Positions 29,142 to 39,877 of a stretch of DNA of 64,000 nucleotides are shown here, piece by piece; position 1 is the first letter of the stretch, and each line of letters begins with the position of its first letter. Source of the stretch: Pararhizobium sp. IMCC21322 (GTDB taxonomy: Bacteria > Pseudomonadota > Alphaproteobacteria > Rhizobiales > GCA-2746425); assembly GCF_030758295.1 (NCBI RefSeq), contig NZ_CP132335.1, positions 2,518,412 to 2,582,411 on the forward strand, in the 5' to 3' direction. The translations under genes and the position numbers were made by a program. The notes under the pieces were generated by a model. That model was not told where the DNA came from and did not search any database. It saw only the letters and a program-made list of their open reading frames with translations.

Positions 29142-30169
29142 AGCCCGCCGGAAAAGCCGAAGACCGCTTTATTCAGCGCTATTTCGGGCCATTGGCGAAT
29201 AATTCTGAAGCATTGGGTTTGCATGATGATGCCGCCCAAATTGCTGTTCCGGACGGAAAATCACTTGTCGTGTCTACAGATACGCTCGTGGCTGGCATCC
29301 ACTTTTTTCATCGCGATCCGCCAGCATCCCTTGCCAGAAAAGCCCTTCGGGTGAACGTTTCCGATCTTGTTGCCAAAGGCAGCACGCCGCACGGGTACTT
29401 CCTGTCATTGGCTTTACCTGAAGCACAATTGCGTTCAGAGGATTGGATGTCTGAATTTGCCGGGGCCCTGGAACAGGATCAAAAGGCATTGGGCCTTCAA
29501 ATCATGGGTGGCGACACCGTAATGACAAAAGATGTCTCGGCCATCACCATCTGCGCGTTCGGTCTGGTTCCGGAAGGTCAGATGGTGAAACGTTCCAGTG
29601 CCGGGATCGGGGACCATTTGTATGTCACTGGAACAATCGGGGACAGCGCCGTTGGTTTATGGGCGCGACAAGCGAGCCTGTTTGGGCTGGATGAACTGAC
29701 AGGCTTCGAACAACAACTGCTCGCAGGTTTGACGGCGCAACAGCGCACCCAATTGGAACTGTCCTATCTGGAACCACCAACAAATTTGGCCGCTGCCGCC
29801 ATTTTGTTGAAATTTGCCTCAGCATCAATGGATATCTCCGATGGGCTATCCGGTGATGCGGCAACGCTTTCCAATGCCAGCAATGTGGGCATGGAAATCA
29901 ACATGGCTAACATCCCGCACCACGCCATTCTGGCTCCTCATCTTGAGAAAGAGGGTTTACGGGCACGGCTGATAACCGGTGGTGACGACTATCAAATCCT
30001 TTGCACAGTCCCATCAGCCTGCAGCAATAACTTCGAAATTGAAATGGCCAAAGCCAGAGTGCCGGTGACTTGCATTGGGCAAATTGTCGAAAAAACAGGT
30101 GTGCGCTTTCTGGATGGTGAGCGACAAGAGTTTTCTGTTGGTGCAAACGGGTTCGATCATTTCTCCTGA
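29138..30169 (+). CDS. thiL: Thiamine-monophosphate kinase
   Basis: ThiL phosphorylates thiamine monophosphate to the active diphosphate. The 343-residue product has the PurM/ThiL-type ATP-grasping architecture. The N-terminal DDAAQI metal motif, [11 protein letters not shown], the DLVAKGSTP segment, GGDTV, and [11 protein letters not shown] with [11 protein letters not shown] later are all visible. It overlaps nusB by four bases (ATGA). Confidence 0.96.
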   Translation: MKPAGKAEDRFIQRYFGPLANNSEALGLHDDAAQIAVPDGKSLVVSTDTLVAGIHFFHRDPPASLARKALRVNVSDLVAKGSTPHGYFLSLALPEAQLRSEDWMSEFAGALEQDQKALGLQIMGGDTVMTKDVSAITICAFGLVPEGQMVKRSSAGIGDHLYVTGTIGDSAVGLWARQASLFGLDELTGFEQQLLAGLTAQQRTQLELSYLEPPTNLAAAAILLKFASASMDISDGLSGDAATLSNASNVGMEINMANIPHHAILAPHLEKEGLRARLITGGDDYQILCTVPSACSNNFEIEMAKARVPVTCIGQIVEKTGVRFLDGERQEFSVGANGFDHFS

Positions 30170-30288
30170 TTGAGTGGGCAGGGAGTGACATTCATGAATT
30201 CTGGAAATCAATTCATTTGTCGGATTTGCTTTTCAACCAGCATCAACGGGCGTATGAGGAACGCTCCTCAAAGTAAGCTCGGAATCCC

Positions 30289-31515
30289 ATGACAGAGAGT
30301 GTCTCAACCCCCGTAGATGCTGCACCTGTATCCGATGATCGGATAGCGCGCCGCAATGTATTGGTACTGGCCGCAGCTCAGGCTTTGGCCGGGGCGGGTG
30401 CTCCGATCTGTATTTCTCTGGGGGGTATTGTTGGCTATTATTTGCTCGGGCTGGATAAGAGCTTCGCCACTCTGCCGGTGACTGGCTTTGTTGTTGGAAC
30501 CGCATTGGCTACCTTGCCTGCGGGTATGCTTGCCAGAAGACTTGGCCGCCGCAAGGGCTTGATGGTTGGGTCTTTGCTTGGGGTCTGCGGTGGTTGGCTG
30601 GCAGCCTATGCCATTTTCCTGAGTTCTTTCTGGTTCTTTTGCTTTGGCGTGTTGCTCGCAGGGGCCTCCAGTGCGTTTGTTCAGCAATATCGCTTTGCAG
30701 CGGCCGATTCTGCCAGCGAGAGCTTTCGCCCCAAGGCTATTTCCTGGGTTATGGCTGGTGGGGTGCTTGCGGCCGTCATTGGCCCCCAAACAGCTTCACT
30801 TACCAAGGATATGCTGGCACCAACGCTTTATGCGGGTGCCTTTGTTGGCTTGTCAGCGCTCGCGGCGTTGTCATGGGTCGTGTTGGGCTTTCTGAAAGCG
30901 CCACCGATTGTCAACGTGCAAAACACCGCAGCAGGAAGACCACTTCCCGAGATCATGCGTCAAGGCAGGTTTATTGTGGCTGTGCTATGCGCAGTCAGTT
31001 CTTATGCGTTGATGAGCTTCGTGATGACAGCGGCACCGATGGCCATGGTTTCGCAGGGGCACAGCACGTCAAATGCATTACTTGGTATTCAATGGCACGT
31101 AATGGCCATGTTCGCTCCCAGCTTTTTTACCGGCTCGCTGATTCAGAGATTCGGCAAGGAACGCATAGTCGTCGTGGGGCTTTTACTCCTCGCCGGATGT
31201 TCCGCGTTGGCACTTGCAGGACTTGATCTGACACATTTTTGGGGCGCGTTGATTCTATTGGGAATCGGCTGGAACTTTGGATTTATCGGTGCCACAGCCA
31301 TGCTGACCGAAACCTATCGACCTGAGGAAAAGAATCGGGTCCAGGCGGTCAATGATTTCATCGTATTCGGGTTCGTGGCCGCAGCATCTCTGTCATCTGG
31401 CGGGATTTTGAATGCATTTGGCTGGAACATGGTCAATGTGGTCGTGTTTCCGGTCGTTATTATTACGCTCGCAATGCTGTTCTTTACCCGCAAAAGATCA
31501 GCGATTAGAGCATAG
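30289..31515 (+). CDS. MFS transporter, 12 helices
   Basis: A 408-residue major facilitator protein with twelve hydrophobic segments. The cytoplasmic loop after helix 2 reads GMLARRLGRRKGLMVGSLLG, the MFS motif A region. The substrate cannot be read from sequence. It follows the riboflavin/thiamine run by 119 bases, in the same direction; vitamin or precursor transport is only a hint from context. The gene converges with bamE, with 17 bases between stops and no clear terminator. Confidence 0.85.
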   Translation: MTESVSTPVDAAPVSDDRIARRNVLVLAAAQALAGAGAPICISLGGIVGYYLLGLDKSFATLPVTGFVVGTALATLPAGMLARRLGRRKGLMVGSLLGVCGGWLAAYAIFLSSFWFFCFGVLLAGASSAFVQQYRFAAADSASESFRPKAISWVMAGGVLAAVIGPQTASLTKDMLAPTLYAGAFVGLSALAALSWVVLGFLKAPPIVNVQNTAAGRPLPEIMRQGRFIVAVLCAVSSYALMSFVMTAAPMAMVSQGHSTSNALLGIQWHVMAMFAPSFFTGSLIQRFGKERIVVVGLLLLAGCSALALAGLDLTHFWGALILLGIGWNFGFIGATAMLTETYRPEEKNRVQAVNDFIVFGFVAAASLSSGGILNAFGWNMVNVVVFPVVIITLAMLFFTRKRSAIRA

Positions 31516-31532
31516 GGCGCAATTGCAGAGAG

Positions 31533-32036
31533 TTAGTTGCCCAGAGGATTGGTGCGACCCGCAGCGGACAGCAATTGGCTGACAAAGCTGACGTCACTGC
31601 CACCTGTCGGCGTGGTTCTGGAAACAAAGTCAAATACACGGCCATCCTGAAGACCGTAATTTGCGATTTGCTGGACCCGCTCCTCATCGTCAAAATAGAC
31701 GGCAAGCACGCGCTGATCCACAACCTTCGACCTGGCGAAGGCAACCGGTCTGCTCGAGACCTGCGATATATAGTAGAACACCTCATTGCCGAATTCGGCA
31801 ATTGTTGTAGGTGTGCCAAAGGCAAGCAGCGCCTGTTCGCGGCTGGCACCTACAGGAACCTGCCGTTCAGCGTCGCGCGGAATCTGATATCCTTGGAAAT
31901 TGCGCTGTTCAAGGCATCCACCCAGCGCAACAGAGCCAAGCAGCAACACCCCAATCGTAATGCCATGCGCAAAGCGCGATCCCCTTGATTTTTCAGGGCC
32001 AGCTGGTTTTCTGATGGAACTGTTCCTCAAAGCCAA
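31533..32036 (-). CDS. bamE: Outer membrane protein assembly factor BamE (SmpA/OmlA)
   Basis: BamE is a lipoprotein of the BAM complex that inserts beta-barrels into the outer membrane. The 167-residue product has a lipobox (VALGGC), so the mature protein starts at that Cys. The SmpA/OmlA core follows: VPVGASREQALLAFGTPTT, FYYISQ, and VLAVYFDDEERVQQI. The first ~25 residues before the signal are basic, slightly longer than usual. It diverges from the bc1 chaperone gene across a 193-base region, a conserved arrangement in Rhizobiales. Confidence 0.92.
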   Translation of the reverse strand: MALRNSSIRKPAGPEKSRGSRFAHGITIGVLLLGSVALGGCLEQRNFQGYQIPRDAERQVPVGASREQALLAFGTPTTIAEFGNEVFYYISQVSSRPVAFARSKVVDQRVLAVYFDDEERVQQIANYGLQDGRVFDFVSRTTPTGGSDVSFVSQLLSAAGRTNPLGN

Positions 32037-32229
32037 CAGAGCATTCCTTCCTGTCTACGTGTTGGCCTGTTACCCAAGCCAGCTACTTCTTCTTGTGTTG
32101 CACGCCTGATCAGCCACAACGATTATTGCAAAACTCCTAGCGCGCACTACTTGCATTTGCAATAAGAGCCTAGAATTTGGCCGTCCTGTATGGACGTTTT
32201 TCCAATTCATTCACAATGTGGATCACAGC

Positions 32230-32820
32230 ATGCTTCGTCGTTTTTTCAAAACGAACAAAACCAATGAGACCATAACGCAAAGGCTTTATGCCCAGATTGT
32301 GGCACAAGCCCGACAACGCGCATTCTATTCCGATTTCGATGTGCCCGACAGTCTTGATGGTCGCTTCAACATGATTGTTCTGCATAATTTTCTGCTGTTC
32401 AATCGATTGCAATCGTCCAATGCGGCAGCCCAGGCACTCAGCCAGGAAGTTTTTGATCTGTTTCGCCTCGATATGGATCATTGTCTGCGCGAATTGGGTG
32501 TCGGCGATACCACGGTGCCCAAACGGATGAAGAAAATGATGCAGGTCTTCTACGGTCGGTCCGATGGATATCGATCCGCCCTTGGGGCAGAGGACAAGCT
32601 TTCAGAACTCACAGATGCGCTTTTTCGCAACATACTAAGTTACAATGAAAGTCTGTTTACGGCGGAATCGGCAACACAGCCGGGATCATCAACCAGCGCA
32701 GGCCGGGCAGGGGCGCTCGCTGCCTATGTGGTTGCGTGTGTTGATGGTCTCAACACTCAGGACGAAGCCGCAATACTGGCTGGTTCCCTTTCCTTTCCAG
32801 ACCCTGCGGCGTATATATAA
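32230..32820 (+). CDS. Ubiquinol-cytochrome c chaperone (CBP3/UQCC1 family)
   Basis: The protein is related to mitochondrial Cbp3, which helps cytochrome b assembly into complex III. The 196-residue product opens LRRFFKTNKTNETITQRLYA and contains the family core FNMIVLHNFLLFNRL and the DLFRLDMDHCLRELGVGD...VPKRMKKMMQVFYGR region. No membrane segment. ATG 32230 (MLRRFF) is preferred over 32218. DUF177 follows 50 bases later; the pair is conserved in alphaproteobacteria. Confidence 0.9.
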   Translation: MLRRFFKTNKTNETITQRLYAQIVAQARQRAFYSDFDVPDSLDGRFNMIVLHNFLLFNRLQSSNAAAQALSQEVFDLFRLDMDHCLRELGVGDTTVPKRMKKMMQVFYGRSDGYRSALGAEDKLSELTDALFRNILSYNESLFTAESATQPGSSTSAGRAGALAAYVVACVDGLNTQDEAAILAGSLSFPDPAAYI

Positions 32821-32870
32821 CGCATCGCATAGTCCGACAGTTGATTCTCAATTTCTCTGCGAGGCCTGAC

Positions 32871-33500
32871 ATGAGCAAGCTCAAAACAGCATCTGAAAAT
32901 GATGCAAATCTCCACGATAGATTTCAGAATTCCATGGCCGGGCTCTGGCCTTGGAAATACCCAATTGTAGCCGGCGACATCACCAATGATGCCAAAGATT
33001 TTATCATTAAGCCTGACAAGGCGGATCATGCGGCAATTGCAGATGCACTGAATGTGCTTGCGGTGCACGATCTGAATGCAACACTGCGTCTCCACCGCAC
33101 AAAGAACAGCATTCGCGTTCGTGGGCATGTGGATGCGGTTGTCGAGCAAAGCTGTGTGGTCACTCTGGAGCCTGTCCGGCAGTCATTGATGGAAGAAGTT
33201 GATAGGACTTTTGTCGCAAACAGGTCTGATTTTGATACTGTTTTCGCAAAAATGAGTGCCAACCGCGCAACGATGATTGATCCCGATGAAGTGGACCCGC
33301 CCGAAATCGTGGAAAACGGTCGGTTGGACTTGGCAGCCATTGCTTTGGAACATGTCATAATTGGCATTGATCTTTATCCAAGAGCACCCGGTGCTGATTT
33401 GTCTGAAGTAGATGCGCCCAAGCAGGTACAAATAGATGTCGAAGAGCGGGAGTCGCCCTTTGCCGCGCTTGCCAAGCTCAAGACTGCAGGGAACGGGTGA
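32871..33500 (+). CDS. DUF177 (YceD-type) protein
   Basis: A 209-residue protein of the YceD/DUF177 family, tied to 23S rRNA handling and to the plsX-fabH region in many bacteria. Visible marks are the central domain with AVHDLNATLRLHRTKN, the family motif VVEQSCVVTLEPVRQSLMEEV, and a final DLGAIALE-like stretch (LDLAAIALEHVIIGIDLYP). The ATG at 32871 has GAGG upstream; the frame opens at 32841. The ribosomal protein L32 gene (rpmF), which often follows, is absent; plsX is next, 148 bases on. Confidence 0.88.
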   Translation: MSKLKTASENDANLHDRFQNSMAGLWPWKYPIVAGDITNDAKDFIIKPDKADHAAIADALNVLAVHDLNATLRLHRTKNSIRVRGHVDAVVEQSCVVTLEPVRQSLMEEVDRTFVANRSDFDTVFAKMSANRATMIDPDEVDPPEIVENGRLDLAAIALEHVIIGIDLYPRAPGADLSEVDAPKQVQIDVEERESPFAALAKLKTAGNG

Positions 33501-33648
33501 AACTGGATTTGCCCAGGGTCCGACCAGCTTTGATCCCCGTCGTTTCAATCGTCTGGGATTTGTTTTTGGTGCTGTGTTATTTAGGTTGTGTTGTGGCGCG
33601 AAGTAGCTATGGTCCGCGCTCGGCCAGAGGAAGAAATTTGAGCAATTA

Positions 33649-34701
33649 ATGACGCAAAGCATCACCATTTCGCTGGATGCCATGGGGGGCGACAACGGCG
33701 TAGAGGTTGTTTTAGGCGGTGCAGAAATCGCTCTGAAACGACACCCTGATACGCGCTTTCTTCTTTTCGGAAAAGAAAATATCGTTGGTCCGGCATTGGC
33801 TGCGCATCCTGCTCTGGCTGCCGCGTCGGAGGTCCGACATTGCGATGTTTCTGTTGAAATGGATGTCAAACCCAGCATTGCACTGCGTCAGGGCCGCTAT
33901 CACTCAAGCATGTGGCGGGCAATCCAGGCGGTCAAGGACGGTGAAGCCAGTGTCTGTGTGTCTGCAGGCAACACCGGCGCGCTAATGGCCATGGCACGCT
34001 TTTGCCTGCGCACCATGCCAGCCATTGAACGCCCGGCCATCGCCGCAATCTGGCCGACAATGCGCGGTGACAGCATTGTGCTGGACGTCGGTGCCACCAT
34101 TGGCGCTGACGCTGAGCAACTGATCAATTTTTCCGTCATGGGTGGCGCCATGGCAAGAGCGCTCTTCGCCATTCAGCGTCCCACTGTCGGTCTGCTGAAT
34201 GTTGGGGTTGAGGAAATCAAGGGCGTTGAAGAGGTGCGCAGAGCCGGTCAGATTCTGCGTGAAACTGATCTTCCCTTCATCGAATATATTGGTTTTGTCG
34301 AGGGCAATGATCTCGGCAAAGGCACATCGGATGTTGTTGTAACAGAGGGGTTTTCCGGCAATATTGCTTTGAAGACTGCTGAAGGTACAGCAAGGCAGAT
34401 CGCGCAATATCTGCGTGCGGCCATGGAGCAAAGCCTGCTGAGCAAGATCGGATACCTGCTTGCCAAGGGCGCATTCAGTCGTCTCAGGGAAAAAATGGAC
34501 CCAAGCAAGTCCAATGGTGGCGTGTTTCTCGGGCTGAATGGCCTTGTGATAAAAAGTCATGGTTCGGCCAGCCCGGAAGGGTTTGCGAGCGCCATCGGTA
34601 TGGGCGATGCTATGGCGAGAAATGATTTGCAGAAGAAGCTCAGCGATGATCTCGAACAATTTCAAAACGTGCTTGTAGATGAGCCGAAATCGAAGGACTG
34701 A
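33649..34701 (+). CDS. plsX: Phosphate acyltransferase PlsX
   Basis: PlsX makes acyl-phosphate from acyl-ACP, feeding PlsY in phospholipid synthesis. The 350-residue product begins [20 protein letters not shown], the family opening, and shows [16 protein letters not shown] and [21 protein letters not shown]. fabH follows after 3 bases, so they share a transcript. Confidence 0.97.
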   Translation: MTQSITISLDAMGGDNGVEVVLGGAEIALKRHPDTRFLLFGKENIVGPALAAHPALAAASEVRHCDVSVEMDVKPSIALRQGRYHSSMWRAIQAVKDGEASVCVSAGNTGALMAMARFCLRTMPAIERPAIAAIWPTMRGDSIVLDVGATIGADAEQLINFSVMGGAMARALFAIQRPTVGLLNVGVEEIKGVEEVRRAGQILRETDLPFIEYIGFVEGNDLGKGTSDVVVTEGFSGNIALKTAEGTARQIAQYLRAAMEQSLLSKIGYLLAKGAFSRLREKMDPSKSNGGVFLGLNGLVIKSHGSASPEGFASAIGMGDAMARNDLQKKLSDDLEQFQNVLVDEPKSKD

Positions 34702-34704
34702 AGT

Positions 34705-35682
34705 GTGTTGAAGCAAAGGGCCGTTGTGGCAGGCGTAGGGTCCTATCTGCCTGAGAAGGTCATGACGAATGATGATCTTTCCAAAATTGTTGATACGACC
34801 AGCGAATGGATTGTTCAACGCACTGGAATTGAAAGACGGCACATAGCGGCCGAAGATCAGAATACCAGCGATCTTGCGACGATAGCTGCAAACCGGGCAT
34901 TGGAAGATGCTGGCGTTTCAGCGCAGGATATTGACCTCATCATTGTTGCAACCTCAACACCGGACAACACATTCCCGGCAACAGCTGTCGCGGTTCAGCA
35001 CAATCTTGGCAATCAGACAGGATATGCGTTTGACGTGCAGGCAGTCTGCTCGGGCTTTGTTTATGCAATGACGATCGCTGACAGCTTCATACGGGCAGGA
35101 AATGCCGAAACAATTCTGGTCATTGGGGCGGAGACTTTTTCCCGCCTGCTGGACTGGACGGATCGCACAACTTGCGTGTTGTTTGGTGATGGAGCTGGTG
35201 CAGTCGTGATGCGCGCGCAACCGGTTGCCGATGGGGAGCCGGAGCAGGGCATTTTGTCTTGCCATCTGCGGTCAGACGGCTCGCACAAGCAAAAGCTCTA
35301 TGTGGATGGTGGCCCGTCAAGCACGCAGACAACCGGCCAATTGCGGATGCAGGGGCGTGAAGTGTTCAAACACGCCGTTGGAATGATCTCTGGCGTCGTC
35401 ACTGATGCATTTGCTGCCAGTGGAACCACGGCAGATGATCTGACCTGGTTCATTCCGCATCAGGCTAACAAGCGCATCATTGAAGCCAGCGCCGAAAAAC
35501 TTGGCATCGACATCAACAAAGTTGTTATGACAGTTGAAGGCCATGGCAATACGTCAGCAGCGTCAATTCCGCTGGCACTGGATGTGGCGGTCAAAGATGG
35601 TCGCGTTCAGCGCGGCGATCTGGTAATGCTGGAAGCCATGGGCGGGGGATTCACCTGGGGCAGTGTTTTGCTGCGCTGGTAA
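34705..35682 (+). CDS. fabH: 3-oxoacyl-ACP synthase III
   Basis: FabH starts fatty-acid synthesis by condensing acetyl-CoA with malonyl-ACP. The 325-residue product has the catalytic triad: Cys in [10 protein letters not shown], His in [11 protein letters not shown], and Asn in [14 protein letters not shown]. It begins at GTG 34705, three bases after plsX. The plsX-fabH-ihfA-merR order is standard for Rhizobiales and Rhodobacterales. Confidence 0.97.
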   Translation: MLKQRAVVAGVGSYLPEKVMTNDDLSKIVDTTSEWIVQRTGIERRHIAAEDQNTSDLATIAANRALEDAGVSAQDIDLIIVATSTPDNTFPATAVAVQHNLGNQTGYAFDVQAVCSGFVYAMTIADSFIRAGNAETILVIGAETFSRLLDWTDRTTCVLFGDGAGAVVMRAQPVADGEPEQGILSCHLRSDGSHKQKLYVDGGPSSTQTTGQLRMQGREVFKHAVGMISGVVTDAFAASGTTADDLTWFIPHQANKRIIEASAEKLGIDINKVVMTVEGHGNTSAASIPLALDVAVKDGRVQRGDLVMLEAMGGGFTWGSVLLRW

Positions 35683-35713
35683 AGAACAGTTGCATTCGTG
35701 CAACAAAGACCTA

Positions 35714-35742
35714 TTGACGCCTTAACCTCTGACACTTAACGT
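35714..35742 (+). promoter_or_regulatory. Candidate promoter of ihfA
   Basis: TTGACG (35714-35719), a 17-base spacer and TAACGT (35737-35742). The -35 box is near-perfect and the -10 box weak. It lies 54 bases before the ihfA ATG, after the fabH stop. Confidence 0.35.
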
Positions 35743-35795
35743 AAAAGACCGTTGACCAATCCTCCGATTGGGCAAAAAGGGGAGCATCGAATAAA

Positions 35796-36095
35796 ATGAG
35801 CGGCAAGACTGTAACCCGTGCCGATTTAGCGGAGGCCGTTTATGAGCGGGTTGGTCTTTCAAGATCAGAATCCTCAGACTTGGTAGAGATGGTTCTTGAG
35901 GAAATCTCAGATGCCATCGCATCAGGCGAGAATGTAAAATTGTCGTCCTTTGGTTCATTCGTTGTGCGCAGCAAGAACGAACGTATCGGCCGGAACCCCA
36001 AAACCAAAGTTGAAGTTCCAATTCCTCCACGCAGGGTAATGGTCTTCAAACCCAGCAATGTCTTGAAAGACAAAGTAAACCACTCTGATAGCTGA
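35796..36095 (+). CDS. ihfA: Integration host factor subunit alpha
   Basis: IHF-alpha bends DNA as a heterodimer with IHF-beta. The 99-residue product is a complete HU/IHF fold: [36 protein letters not shown], and the DNA-minor-groove arm [19 protein letters not shown], with the intercalating Pro in NPKT. AAGGGGAGC lies upstream as ribosome site. A MerR regulator follows 100 bases later. Confidence 0.96.
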   Translation: MSGKTVTRADLAEAVYERVGLSRSESSDLVEMVLEEISDAIASGENVKLSSFGSFVVRSKNERIGRNPKTKVEVPIPPRRVMVFKPSNVLKDKVNHSDS

Positions 36096-36195
36096 AGCTG
36101 CTAAGCTGCGCATAAGAATCATCTTTTGGGTTTCAAGATCGCGCCTTAATTGTGGGCGATAGTGAGCAAATAGATTTTTATCGGAGACGCAAGCA

Positions 36196-36738
36196 ATGAC
36201 AGCCAAGGGACCAGAAGCCTTCCGCACAATCAGCGAAGTAGCTGATGATCTGGATTTGCCGCAGCACGTTCTTCGGTTCTGGGAAACTCGCTTCAGTCAG
36301 ATCAAGCCCATGAAACGTGGCGGAGGACGCCGATACTACCGCCCGCAGGATGTCGAGCTTCTGCGCGGCATCCGCGTACTGCTTTATGGTGAAGGCTACA
36401 CAATCAAGGGCGTTCAGCGCCTGCTTAAGGAACGCGGCGTCAAAGTTGTCATGGCTGTCGGACGCGGAGAGGCCAGCGTAGATATTGACGGGCCGGACCT
36501 TGGTGAGGCCAAGGCGGTTTCTGCAGGAGGCACAGCAGAGCAGGGTGATAATAAAGCCGCAAAGCTGTTCTCCAAACTTGGTCTGAAAAAGAATCCCGAC
36601 AAGACCGATGACGATGATCTGCCGTTTGATCCGACACGCCCCCCGGCAAAAGGACTGTCTGAACAGGACGTCGAGAAACTGCACGGCACTTTGTTTGAAC
36701 TGCTGGAGTGCAAACGAATGTTGGATCAGGTCAAATAA
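36196..36738 (+). CDS. MerR-family transcriptional regulator
   Basis: A 180-residue regulator with one N-terminal MerR winged helix: [47 protein letters not shown]. The linker is acidic and low-complexity, and the C-terminal helix ([19 protein letters not shown]) probably dimerises. No effector-binding cysteines are visible. It is the usual neighbour of ihfA in alphaproteobacteria; its target is unknown. Confidence 0.9.
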   Translation: MTAKGPEAFRTISEVADDLDLPQHVLRFWETRFSQIKPMKRGGGRRYYRPQDVELLRGIRVLLYGEGYTIKGVQRLLKERGVKVVMAVGRGEASVDIDGPDLGEAKAVSAGGTAEQGDNKAAKLFSKLGLKKNPDKTDDDDLPFDPTRPPAKGLSEQDVEKLHGTLFELLECKRMLDQVK

Positions 36739-36800
36739 GCCGGACCAACCAATAGCGCTTAAAAAAATGCCTGAATCAGATTTGGTGGCAGCTTGTTGGC

Positions 36801-36829
36801 TTGCGTTGCATCAAACCCGTCGTTATACC
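36801..36829 (+). promoter_or_regulatory. Candidate promoter of tRNA-Pro
   Basis: TTGCGT (36801-36806), a 17-base spacer and TATACC (36824-36829), ending nine bases before the mature tRNA. Spacing and position fit a stable-RNA promoter with a very short leader. Confidence 0.45.
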
Positions 36830-36838
36830 ACTTTTAGT

Positions 36839-36915
<77 letters not shown>

Positions 36916-37001
36916 TTTTTCAAACTGTAGATCCCTGGTTCTGTGGAACTCTTGGGGCCAGGGAACTTTCAGGATACCTGATGGTGATTAACGAGGCTTC
37001 C

Positions 37002-38231
37002 TTAGCTTGTCTCGTATTTGCGCTCATTGGACCACTTGGCCTCTGCAGCAATCATTCCCCATATCAGACCCAACAGTAAGAAGTAATGCCGCCAGTGGTC
37101 GATATCGATGACGATGCCCGCAATCTGATGGCCGACAAAAACCACAAAGCCCACAATCAAAACTGGCTGCCACGGGCGTGGCTTGAACAGCAGTGGACCG
37201 GCCTTTGCAATCGTCCACAGAACGAGGATAGGATAACAGACACCGCCCAGCCAGCCATAGGCTGCAAAGCTTTTCAGCCAAATATTGTGAGGGTCGCCCT
37301 GAAAATAGTGTTTGCCGAATTCCAGAGCGCCCAGACTAAGGGGCCGGTCAGCCACAAGCTGAAAGCCCGCCGCATGACGTGCAAAACGACCAAGCCGTCC
37401 GCCATCGTAATATTGAACAATCTGCGCCCGCTCTGCAAACAAAGATGAAATCTCATCGAATGAAAGCGCAACAAGCAGCAACACAAAACCGGCAAACAAG
37501 GCAACTGCCAGCAACATAAACATGCGCAGCCGATCTACAGCGCCCCGGGCATTAATCAAGCTGAGTAGAAACACGCTCGCCAGAGTGAACGCCGCAAGAC
37601 CCCAGCTAGCCCGTGAAAAGCTCATGAAAATTCCAAGCAGTATGAATGACATGAAGCCAATGCGGATAATGTTGCTGCCCTTTTCCTGGTTGAGAATGCT
37701 GTAAAACAGCAGACCCATGGGCAGGATCAAAAAGGGTCCAAGGACATTGGGATCCTCAAACCCGCCTGACGCACGCCCATAAAGGGTGAACAGATCATAC
37801 GCCCCGGGCACAAGCCGGAAATATCCAACCAGGCCCAGAATGATGGTGAAGCAGGCACCAGCCAGATAGGCGTTGGTAATGAGCTTCAATCGTCGATGGT
37901 CCTCGGCAATCAGACAGGCAAAAAAGAATGACGTGAGTGCCAGAAATCCGGTGACGGCCACAAACATCGGGGCATCATCGATAAACTTGACCTGACTGAG
38001 CCCGATAACCCCGCCGATCAGATAGAGCGTCAGCAAGACAAACAGCGGCGCAATCTGGCGTGGCAACGGAAGTCCCGCCAGAAACCAGAAGGGGATCAGA
38101 ACAACCGCAAACAGCTCATACGGCGCTGGCTCACGAAAAACAAAACCACCGGAAAAGACAAGCAGCCACAAAAACACTGCGCCCAAGATGCGGGTGGAAA
38201 TTGTTCCGGGTCGGTAAAGGGCCGCTTCCAT
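37002..38231 (-). CDS. O-antigen ligase/polymerase-like membrane protein (Wzy/ExoQ type)
   Basis: The 409-residue product has about eleven to twelve membrane helices and a long periplasmic loop towards the C-terminus, the layout of the O-antigen ligase/polymerase superfamily. That loop contains VADRPLSLGALEFGKHYFQGDPHNIWLKSFAAYG; the PHN...L...YG pattern is the family's conserved His region. It lies 7 bases after a priming glycosyltransferase on the same strand, so it most likely polymerises the exopolysaccharide repeat. Ligase and polymerase cannot be told apart by sequence alone. Confidence 0.82.
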   Translation of the reverse strand: MEAALYRPGTISTRILGAVFLWLLVFSGGFVFREPAPYELFAVVLIPFWFLAGLPLPRQIAPLFVLLTLYLIGGVIGLSQVKFIDDAPMFVAVTGFLALTSFFFACLIAEDHRRLKLITNAYLAGACFTIILGLVGYFRLVPGAYDLFTLYGRASGGFEDPNVLGPFLILPMGLLFYSILNQEKGSNIIRIGFMSFILLGIFMSFSRASWGLAAFTLASVFLLSLINARGAVDRLRMFMLLAVALFAGFVLLLVALSFDEISSLFAERAQIVQYYDGGRLGRFARHAAGFQLVADRPLSLGALEFGKHYFQGDPHNIWLKSFAAYGWLGGVCYPILVLWTIAKAGPLLFKPRPWQPVLIVGFVVFVGHQIAGIVIDIDHWRHYFLLLGLIWGMIAAEAKWSNERKYETS

Positions 38232-38238
38232 GGGTGGT

Positions 38239-39849
38239 TCAGTAAGAGTTGCGCGTATCGAGGATTTTGAAAGGCGTCATGAAGAGGATGTAAAGATCCA
38301 GCATGACCGACCAGTTCTCGATGTAATAAAGATCATGCTCAACCCGCTTCTGGATCATTTCCTTGTTGCGGATTTCACCACGCAAGCCATTTATCTGAGC
38401 CCATCCGGAAATGCCGGGCTTGACCCTGTGACGGGCAAAGTAGCCATCCACAACCGCCTCCCACGGGCTGTTCTCGGTGTGGGCATGCACCGCATGGGGG
38501 CGGGGGCCAATCAATGACAATTCGCCACGAAGCACATTCAGAAACTGTGGCAACTCATCCAGTGTTGTCTTGCGAATAAAGCGGCCAACGCGGGTTACGC
38601 GAGGATCGTGGCGCGTGACAACATTCTTCGCCGCCGGGTCTGCCATGTGATGGTACATGGAGCGGAACTTCAACACGGATATCTTCTCATTGTTGAAACC
38701 ATATCTGGTCTGCCGGAACAACGCCGGGCCAGAACTGTCCAGCCGCACGGCAAGCGCCACAAGCAGCATCACCGGCGACAGCAGCACAAGCGCGATGGAG
38801 GTGAAAAACAAATCAAAAGCACGTTTTTTGAAATAGTCCCAGTCCGCCAATGGTTTGTCGATTATGTCGAGAAACGGAACGGCTCCCACATAGGAGTAGG
38901 ATCGGGGCCTTAAATTCAACTTGTTGCCATGTGCGCTAAGCCGGATATCCACCGGCAGCACCCAAAGATCTTTCAACATATCCGCCACACGGCCCTCGGC
39001 TGTCAGCGGAAAGGTGACAACAAGCATGTCAATTTTACAAATGCGTCCGAATACAAGCAGATCGGCAAACTTACCCAGTTTGGGATATCCCATCAGCACG
39101 GAAGGGGAGCGCTTTTCATCCCGGTCATCAAAAATGCCGCAAATCTGCAAATCCTGCTCAGGCTGACTTTCAAGCGAGCGGATAAGCTCCGCAGCTCGTT
39201 CGCCGCCGCCAACAAGGATGGCTCTGCGTTGCAGGCGTCCATCCCGGAACAGTTTTCGAACATATCGTGAGATGATCACACGGGTCAGCGTTAGAATTAG
39301 GCCCCCGGAGAGAAACCAGGCCCCAAACCAGACACGGGAGAGGCTCTCGCTCTGTTTGAAGAAGAAGGCGGTGATCGCAAATACCATGAATACAAATGTC
39401 CATGCGGCCAACAAACGGCCTAGCTGTCTGGACATCTGGCGCAAGGTACCCAGACCGTATGAATCTGCGGCCTGAAGAAAGATAACGGCCAGCACGCCGC
39501 CACTGGCGGCAATCAACGCATAACGTAAATCAATGCTGCTCAGATCAACCGGAGCAACACCATCTACAAGCGCCAATGGGCGTACATAAAAAAGATAAAC
39601 GAGAAAACCAAGCGCCGTTACCAGCACGAAATCCAGGAGGCGGACAAGGCCTGCGAGAACGCGGGGCGACACATTATCGTCTGTTAGCTGCGAAGCCACG
39701 CGTCGGGCTTCGTCGCCCAACTCGCCAGCTTCAATGTTTTGCAGCTCATCTGAAGCCGTGGCTTCACTAAGCCGCTTCATCATACGGGCAACGGCCTGTT
39801 CACGGGGTATGCTGGTTCCGTTAATCGGATCGACGACCTGTTCAGACAT
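38239..39849 (-). CDS. Undecaprenyl-phosphate sugar phosphotransferase (priming glycosyltransferase)
   Basis: This enzyme starts exopolysaccharide synthesis by moving a sugar phosphate onto undecaprenyl phosphate. The 536-residue product has four membrane helices in the first half, a CoA-binding-like middle domain ([16 protein letters not shown]), and a C-terminal bacterial sugar transferase domain. The last carries [45 protein letters not shown], and GPRPHAV. The last motif includes Asp-Glu catalytic residues. It sits between the export lipoprotein and polymerase genes on one strand. The exact sugar is unknown. Confidence 0.92.
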   Translation of the reverse strand: MSEQVVDPINGTSIPREQAVARMMKRLSEATASDELQNIEAGELGDEARRVASQLTDDNVSPRVLAGLVRLLDFVLVTALGFLVYLFYVRPLALVDGVAPVDLSSIDLRYALIAASGGVLAVIFLQAADSYGLGTLRQMSRQLGRLLAAWTFVFMVFAITAFFFKQSESLSRVWFGAWFLSGGLILTLTRVIISRYVRKLFRDGRLQRRAILVGGGERAAELIRSLESQPEQDLQICGIFDDRDEKRSPSVLMGYPKLGKFADLLVFGRICKIDMLVVTFPLTAEGRVADMLKDLWVLPVDIRLSAHGNKLNLRPRSYSYVGAVPFLDIIDKPLADWDYFKKRAFDLFFTSIALVLLSPVMLLVALAVRLDSSGPALFRQTRYGFNNEKISVLKFRSMYHHMADPAAKNVVTRHDPRVTRVGRFIRKTTLDELPQFLNVLRGELSLIGPRPHAVHAHTENSPWEAVVDGYFARHRVKPGISGWAQINGLRGEIRNKEMIQKRVEHDLYYIENWSVMLDLYILFMTPFKILDTRNSY

Positions 39850-39877
39850 TACGCTTCTTCAGCCTTCAATTTGCCGG

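Noticed and set aside
33982-34842. 286-codon open frame antisense to plsX and the start of fabH
   Set aside because: It runs across two well-supported genes and shows no domain.
35682-36195. Small hairpins around ihfA
   Set aside because: Arms are short and no T-run follows, so they are not supported as terminators.
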